64,000 nucleotides of DNA, taken from the NCBI GenBank assembly GCA_002256395.1, contig NKJG01000001.1:744001-808000 (forward strand), in the 5' to 3' direction. Under the pieces are notes generated by a model. The model did no database searches. It saw nothing but the letters and a program-made list of their open reading frames with translations, and had not been told where the DNA came from. How positions within the stretch are numbered: position 1 is the first letter of the stretch; each line of letters opens with the position of its first letter. The stretch is from Bacteroidetes bacterium B1(2017) (GTDB taxonomy: Bacteria; Bacteroidota; Bacteroidia; UKL13-3). Below, one piece after another: positions 18,201 through 27,200 of the stretch. The position numbers were made by a program, and so were the translations under genes.

Positions 18201-21200
18201 AGAACTTTCCAGAACCATCATACGGGTTAAATATTCTGTTATTACCAATATTGACTACTTGTTCGTTAATAAACAAATCGGCAGTTTGGAGAACAGAATT
18301 ATACGATACAGCAATAAAGTTATAAACTGTGGTATCTGTAACAGGTACAAGAGAACTAACTGTTTCGCTTCCCATCCTAAAGTATAATTTATTATCGGCA
18401 GCAAATCCTAATTCAAAAGAAGAACTTGTATCGGCACCTTGCGAGAACAATACTTGTTTACCCAAGCCACCACGCTTATGCCAAAACTCTATGGTAAATG
18501 GCTTAAGCTGTAAATTTAAAGGTTGAGCAACTTCAAGGTAATCGTTATTGCCATCAAAATAAATACTTGTATTACTTCTAATACTTGATTTATTTAGCAC
18601 ACCTTTAACTTCAAAATTTGAAAGCGATAAGGTACTTTGTTCAATCGGTTCATTAAACTGAATACTAATATCATCATTAGGCGATAAAATACCATCGGCC
18701 GGAGAAGGAGTACCAAAAGGAGTTGGATTTATTCTATCCACCAAACCTTGCATAACAGTAGAATTTACGCGGTTGTTAGGATAACCAGGAGCAATACATT
18801 CAGTAGTTGCGCGTAATTCATAATTTCCATCAGGCAGGTTTTTGAAATTAAAAGGATAGAAAATATTTGGCTCACCCAATGGAATTAAGCGCGATGCATC
18901 GGCGGTATCTTTATAGAAAGAGCGCTCATTATACCAGGTATTTGTACCACCTGGTTTGTATTGAAAATGTACCGCTTTAAAGCCACCCCAATTGTAATTA
19001 TAACCACCAATTAAAACAGGTAAGGTATCGTGGTAACTGTTGTTTAATATCCAACGATCCTCAGGCGATTTCATTTGAACCGAAGTACAAGTAGGCAAGA
19101 AATGCGCACTTATAGTAACCGTATCAAAAATATCATCATCGCACTGCGATTTTAAAATCAATCTAATATTGTCATAGTCGTAGTGATTCGGACCACGTTT
19201 TAAGGTTAAGGTTTTTTGAATTGTTGAACCATAAGGTACATCAAAATCGCGATTAGGATCAAGCCCGTCAACCTTTAAAATAGCACCATACGGGTTAGTA
19301 CTTTGATCAACACGCAATGAGTAGGTTCTATCTTGATGCCCTTCGCTTAAGTTACCTAAATCCAATACAAAGATGGCATCATCTGTTGCAGGAACATTGA
19401 AATTATTGCGTTGGTTAACAGAAATTAATGGCAAATCATTTTGAGCTGTTGCAGCTTGAATTTCAAAGCCATCATCTAATAAAGTAGTAGCTGTAATCGT
19501 ATCATTTGATGGATCATAGAAAAGGGCAGTTTGTTTTCCTTCATACGGGCAAGAGGTCCTTCCAGAACGCAATTTAAATAAATGTCCATTGCCATCTTTT
19601 GGATCAACAATATCAACCGATATTAAATCACCATCATCACCATCTTGCAAGGTATAAGCATAAGTAGTTGAAGCGCTCTTACCACTAGTTTTTGCTGAAC
19701 CACGTGTTTGAGAGAAATTAGCTGAAAGGGTAACATCCAATCCAAATTTATTCCATTCAAACCCATGACTTAATCCAAAGGTTTCATCAAATTGCCACTC
19801 TACATTTTCTGTATACTCTTCATCTCTAGAAGTACTAAATTCTTCTGAGTAAGCAACCTTACCAACACTTATATTACTGCCACCAAAAACAGGTGAGGTT
19901 CCAGTATTATTAATTGCTTTATACTTTTCGGCCTCATTTCTAGCAATGGCTTTTTTCCAAAGTGTAATTTGATTGTTGTAAAAACGAATTGAATCCACTT
20001 CGTACATGGTATTACCATGGAAAATATAACTCGCACCAATGGTATCTTTTGCCTCCCTAGTATAAACTGTATTTGATGAGCGCAATGAACCCCAAATTGG
20101 ATCATCATTGTTCGAACCAAATTTTCTACTATACAATGGATCATTGGCATCAGAGAAAACAGAAACATATTTCTTAACACCTCTAGCATTTAAAATATTA
20201 TTGGTTAAGAACTGATTTCTCAAGCCCTCTAAATCTGGAATAATTATATTTAATATTTCATCTTGTGTATAGGCAAATGTTGTTTTAATTCCACCTGGTG
20301 CCACAAAGAAGCTTTTCATATTGGCAATTTTAAATCCATTAAAATCGTTGCCTGAGCAATACATACCACTTCCACCTTGCTCAATAATGCGGCATGAGGC
20401 AGTATCAATCATTAAAATTTGATTGGCAATACCAAAGATTATATTTTGAGCTGTTCCAAAATACACATCCGCATTGGCGCCTACAGAGCCTGGGTCAGAG
20501 CCAGTAGAAAGTGATTTGGTAGTTGAAATAGTGGTAACAATACTTCCTTCCTTGCTAATACTTTTACTAAAACTTGCTTCTGCTGTTATATCTAAAACAG
20601 ATTCAAAGGTATTAATAGATGCAACTCCCAAACCAGTAACAATAGATACTGATTTTCCAAACTTACTAGTTGTACTTACACCTGCACCATAAGCATTTGC
20701 TACATTCCAACTTTCGGCGGTAGTAAACGAAACGCCTTTACTCCAAGTAGTGCTACTTGCACTTCCTGGCGGGTCTCTTAAAATTAAATCAACCGTTTTA
20801 GGTCCTGTTGTTGTAAAGTATGAATTTCCTGCAGCTGAACCAAATAAATAGCCTCTGTAAAACTGACTAACTAAATCAAATTTATTAGGTAGGTAATTAA
20901 TGGTTGAACCTATGGCAGGCACAAATTCTATTTGCAGGGTTTTGGTGAAATTATACTGCGGATTGGTAGTATTATTCAACAAATTAGGCGAACCACCTCT
21001 AAAGTAAAGTGGAAATAAATCATCCTCCAAACTAACCTCTGTAAAGTATCCTTCGGGAGGACAAAGGCTATTGTAAATCCTTAAATTTCCTCTAACAGGA
21101 ACCTTGTCTACTCTCTTATTGGAGCTTAGAGGTAAATCTATGTTTGTATATTCTTCAACAACTTTTAAATATCCAAAATAGTCGGCAAATTGGTTAAATA

Positions 21201-24200
21201 ATGGATAGCCTAATTCATTATTAGAGATATCAAACTCAAGCGAGTCGTTCATTTTGAGTTTCTTTTCGCCAATAAAATTATTTACTAAACTATCAAAAGC
21301 AGTTAGTGTATCTGTTACATAAATTGAAGGTGTTACAAAGTATTTAAAGTCTAATTGGGTATGATACGAAACACTATCAATTCTACTAAAAAGTGGAGTT
21401 ACCAGTGTATCATAAATATGTGTAAGCTCAGGTATACTTGTTAAATCAACTAAGTTAGGATTATTAAATAGTGGGTTGGTTAATATGGTTGGATCCAAAT
21501 TATTTACCAATCTTAATCCATTTATTGTATAGCGTAATGGCAATAAGATAGCAGTATATTCTCCTGTAGAATCGTTGGTAACGATACTCTTGGTAAAGCA
21601 ACCATTGATACCCGAAAAGCCTACAGAATTAAAGGTAAATTGTGCCTTACCAATATTGTTTTTACCGCGACCTAAACCAGGTAATTTAGCAAGCTCTCTA
21701 TTACCACCTGCCACTCTACCAACAACGGTTAAGAAAGTAGAATCGGTAAAGTTAACAGAAACTGGGCCTGTAAAATTAAACACACCTCTTTCAGGGAATG
21801 TGCCTTGGCTAAAAACATGTTTGTCTTTTTGTAAGCTTACAACATGGTTTCCAATTGGAACACGTACGACAAATTTTCCACTATCATTTACGGTTACAAA
21901 TTGGTTCGATAAAACTGCCGGTTGATTATCTATATAAATTGTTGCACCCGTTGCAGGGCAGGTAGTTCCAGCATATTTAACTGTGCCCAAAAATTCAAAG
22001 CTAGAGTTATCAGAAAAGTTAATACTATTAATTATTTGTGCTCCATCTCCAACAAAAACAATTCTATTATTTGGTGTAAAGCTATGAATATTTAAGCTTG
22101 GTACTACGGTATAGTTCTGACCCGTTCCTAAATAACGAGCATTATTTATGGAGTAATCGCCAACTTCATTGGTATAAGAAGCCAAACCTAATTGACTAGA
22201 GTTTGGAATACTATCAGTATAAGTAGTTCCATTTATAAATTTCGCATGATTTTCATTAAACACTAGGTTTAAATTACTTTGATCGTAGGTTTCTGTTAGT
22301 CCAGGGAATCTATCATCAAACGTATAATACAAAACTAAGTTGCCGTTATTATTGCTAATAGTTCTATAAAAATCTTCTTCTATTTGGGCTTTGGTTTTGG
22401 CTATTTTCCAAATCCTAACCTCATCCATATTTCCCATTCCATAGATGCCCAAATTTGGATCGCCACCCAAATACAAAGGCTTACTTGGAATTCCAACATA
22501 GGTAATTCTAGTGGCAACTGTTTTAGCCTCTAAGCCATTAACATAAATGCGAATACTATCGCTTCCAAAGGAGGCTGTAATTTGATTATAAGAAGTAAAC
22601 GACACAAATGGAGAATCAACATTTACCTGCTGCGAGTCGGTTGCATTAAACAACATAAACTGCAATTGGTTGCTGGCACTATCATATAGTAATCTATACC
22701 CACCATCTAAAGAGTCAACTTTTGAAACAAGTATAAAACTATTTCTCTCAAGCGGTTTGAACCAAGCCTCAATAGTAAGTGCTGTAGGATTTACATCAAT
22801 ACTTGATTTATGTGGTACTTTAATATAATCATCAATCCCATCAAATGCCAATCCACCACCTTTATTAAACGACGTGTTTTGAGCCAATACTCTTACTCCT
22901 TTAACAGCAAATCCGCCTGCATAGGTAATGTTTCCGCTTATGGTACCAGAAGGACTTCTAAATCCAATATCGCTGGTCATATTAGAGTAGCGTGTTACAC
23001 CGGCACATTGAGTTTCGCCAATAAGATAATAACGGTATAAAATTCCAGCTACGGTAGAATTATCAATGTATAAACCTGAACCTGATAAAACACTTGCAAT
23101 TAAGTTTGAATCATTTGTTGTATTAGCAATTTTTCTATAAATACGAATGCTTGTAAGTTGAGCACTATTTCTATTATTCCAGTTAAGTTCTACCTTATCT
23201 GGATAATATCCTTTCGAACAAGTTAAGTGGTAAGAAGAAGTATCGTCGAAGGTGTTTGATAAATTTGGAGTAATTCTAGTTTGGTTCAAACCTAATGATG
23301 GCATACCATTGATTGCACAGCCCGAAACGGCTTTTACAGTATAATTATAGGACACACAACCAGCGGCTTGGTCATCTACAAATACCGTATCATTAGGGTT
23401 TGCATCAAAAGTAGTTGTTAAGCCTCCAAGGGCCGACCTTTCAATTATAAATTTATCCTCATTATTGGAGTTATCTTTCCAGCGAATGGTAATTAAATTA
23501 TTAATAGAATCTGAGAAAATAGAAACATTAGTTGGTCTTGCAGGAACTTGAGGAGAAATTCCTCTAACAATGGTCATTGAATCTGAAACTCCTGCATACA
23601 TTGAATCTGGAGCAGTTGCATTATAACAATCGTTACGAGCAAAAATCCTGTAATAATAAAATTTACCTCTTTGCAAACCAGGGTCGTTATAACTTCTTTG
23701 GGTGCCAGGGAAGGTCATAACTTGTTGACTAGTCATTGAGCTATCCTCTGCCCTATTCAATACAAATCCGTTTTGAGGGTTTGCATCGGCCCAAGTCCAA
23801 CCTAGGGTTATACTACCATCACATCTTTCAACAGAGGCACTAAAGCCCGCTGGAACGGCAGGGTTATCTTTAAATTTACCCGTAGCAATATTGGTAGGTA
23901 AACTAGTTCTTATAAAATTAAAAAATGGAGGAGTATAAGCGGTTCTTACAACAAACTTATAATTGATTCCTCTAATTAATCTGGTGTTATTATAAATTTG
24001 ATTTACATTAAAAGAAAAGCTGGTTGCGCTAGATGGAACAATAGCTAACAAGGAATCTTCAACATAAATATATTGTTTAAAATTGCTTGCATCGCAATTA
24101 GTAGAGGTTTCACAATTTCCAGAAGGGGTACTTGGTATTTGCCAATTTAAATCAATAGTACCGCAAGAATTTGTTGAAGCAGTTAGTGTGTTTGGAGCGT

Positions 24201-27200
24201 TAACCGAAATATTGTAGGTATTTACCCAATTACTAGTTGCACCGCTTAGGGCAAAATTGGTAATGGTACCTCCATTATCTGTTCCAGCAATATCCTTAAG
24301 GGTTACAACACCCGTATTATTTGCTCCACCAATACCTTGGTCAAAATTATAATAGTCGACCAAGTTTGCAGAATTTCTAGAAACCGTGTCTTTAAAATAC
24401 TGAGAAATTTCAGTAAAGGAACGCTCTACATTCCAAATTCTAAGTTCGTCAATGGACCCAATAAATGAATAAGAGCTATTTCCTGCATATCCATTTACAC
24501 ATCCAAGCGTAAATTGGCCTGAAGCATTAATTGCTCCAGTACCGGCATTACTATTACTTGCTTCAAGGCTTCCATTTATATATAATTTTATTGTTCCAGT
24601 AGATCCTCCATTCGTCTGTTTACGTGTTAAGGCTACATGGTACCATAAACCAGTATTAACGGTGGTGTTAGAGGTAATGGTAACATCTGATCCACTGCCT
24701 AATATAAAGTAAATTTTACCATTACTTATTCCATTTTGAATATCACCTGGCGAACCACCTACTTCGTTATCAACAATACCTTTTTGGCCAGTTGCGGTTG
24801 TTCTTACCCAATATTCAATTGTAAAATCGCCTGTTACAGTTTTAGGAATAATTCCGTAATCATTATTTCCATCAAAGTTTAAAGAGTTACCCGGAGGAGT
24901 ATATTTTAAATCTATTGTTTTTACATTTGAAGGAGCACCCTCACCTGCAACTACATTTCCAGTTCTATTGGCTCTAACTCTGCAATAAAAGGTACTACTT
25001 GCTAAACCAGATAAAGTTAGGGTATTACCAGTAACATTAAAAGGAGAACCTGAAATGGGAGCAGTAAAATTTGAGCTTAAAGACACATCCACAAAATAAT
25101 TACTTACCACTCCTAATGGTGGTGCTATCCAATTTAAGGTAAAGCCACTTGGGGTTATGTTTGTTGGCTCAACCATAGTAGGTACAACCATTGCATAACT
25201 CTCTACCCAGTTGGTATTAAGAGCCTCTAAAGCCATGTTAATTGTATATCCATTATATCCACTTGGCGTTTGATCTCGAAGTATGGTTTTATCGTAATTA
25301 AATAATCCACCCACCCCTTCATCAAAGTTATAATAGGCTGTTAGACCCAGGCTAGTTGGACTAACCATTGAATCTAAGTTGGCATTAATTTGATCTTTGG
25401 TTCTTGCCACACTCCAAATGCGCAACTCATCCATGCTGCCATTAAAGGGCATATCATGGCAATATCTTGCACCAATATCAATCGGATTTCCATTTCCAAT
25501 CCAAGTAACACCGCGGGTGTTTTGACTTGCATTAACAACTCCATCTAAATAAATTTTATAGTTAATACCTTCTCTAACTATTGCCACATGATGCCATCTT
25601 CCATCGTTTACAGGAGTAGTACCATACATGGCCAAATAATTGGTACCCCCTGCATCTTGGTCAACCTCTAAATTAATACCGTTTGTATTGTAATTAATAT
25701 TAAAAAACGAACCATGTCCGCATTGGTCTCTTTTAGTTACTAAATACCCAGCATTCGCATACGTTTTCATCCAAAACTCAACTGTAAAATTATTCTCATA
25801 GAAATTTCCCACATTTGGATCGTTCAACTTAAGCCTATCATTTACACCATCAAACGACATCGCATTTCCTGGTGGCGTATAGGGTACTTTAACCGTAATA
25901 CTATTTGAATACGCACCTGTATTTGGCATACTTGTTTTGCTTGCCGATACACGGTAATAATAGGTTCCACCCAACAAATTGGTAAATGCTTTTGAGGTGG
26001 CATTGGCAGCCGCGCTAAACGGCGAACCAGCAATAGGACCAGTAAAATCTGGTGTTGTAGATACTTCAATAAAATATCCATTAATAGTACCATTTTGTGC
26101 AGGAATCCAATTAGCAGTAAAAGTACTGCTAGTAATGGCAGTTGCATCTGTGGCTTTAGGCACAACCGCAGCGTAACTTTCTACCCAATTACCAGTAGAA
26201 CCTGAATAGGCAAAATAGGCGGTGTTACCATTGTTTTTATTGGGGGTTTGATCCAAAATTACATTTGTGGAAGTGTTTACGGCCCCAGCCACACCTTGAT
26301 CAAACTTATAATACACTAATAAACTGGGAGTGTTAGAGGTAGTAACATCTACCATATCTGCCTTAATTTGGCTATCTGTTCTAACGGAATTCCAAAAGCG
26401 GAACTCATCCATTTTTCCATTAAAAAATCGAATGCCAGTATGACCTAATAACCTTACTTCTGCTGTTGGAGGGTTTGGATTACTATAACCTATAATATTC
26501 AACTGTTCGCCATTCAAATATACTTTGGCTACATTACCAGATCTCGTTAAGGTTAAATGACTCCATCTACCTAAAGGCAATTTTTTTTGAAGGTAAACTT
26601 GAGCTACGGCAGGATATTGTATGGCCAATTCGCCAGCCTGATTAATATATAATGCAATTCCATTACCAACCGAACCATTATCAAAACCATAAGCAAAAAC
26701 AGTTTGCCAATCAAAGGTGTTTGCAGTTGGATTTACCCAAGCCTCCATAGTAAAGCCATTAATATTTCCATTTGGCATAGGTATGGTTACTATATCTTGG
26801 CTTGCATCAGATTGTAATGCATTTCCAGGAGGGTTGTAGGGTACCAATACAGAAATAGTATTTGAAACTGCCCCTTGATTTACAAAATTTGTATTTACAG
26901 CTCTAACTCTGTAATAATAGGTTCCTCCAATTAAGCCTGTTACACCTTGTGAAAAGGTACTTGCACTTAAGGTAAATGGGGAACCAACGATTGCTCCTGT
27001 GAAATCTGAAGAGGTAGAAACATCCAATAAATAATTGTTTGTTACTCCATGCAAAGGTGCTGTCCAATTTGCTGTAAAACCAGAACTTGTAATTGATGTG
27101 GCGGCAACAGCTTTAGGCGCTACCATTGAATAACTTGATATAAAATTACTATTAGCACCAGTTAAAGCAAAGTTGTTCAAATTAGCAGTAAACAAAGTAC

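Noticed and set aside
20474..20692. Plus-strand open frames inside the giant gene (also at 17.7, 18.3, 21.6, 22.8, 26.0 and 29.5 kb)
   Set aside because: They are antisense to a continuous, family-supported reading frame and encode nothing recognisable.
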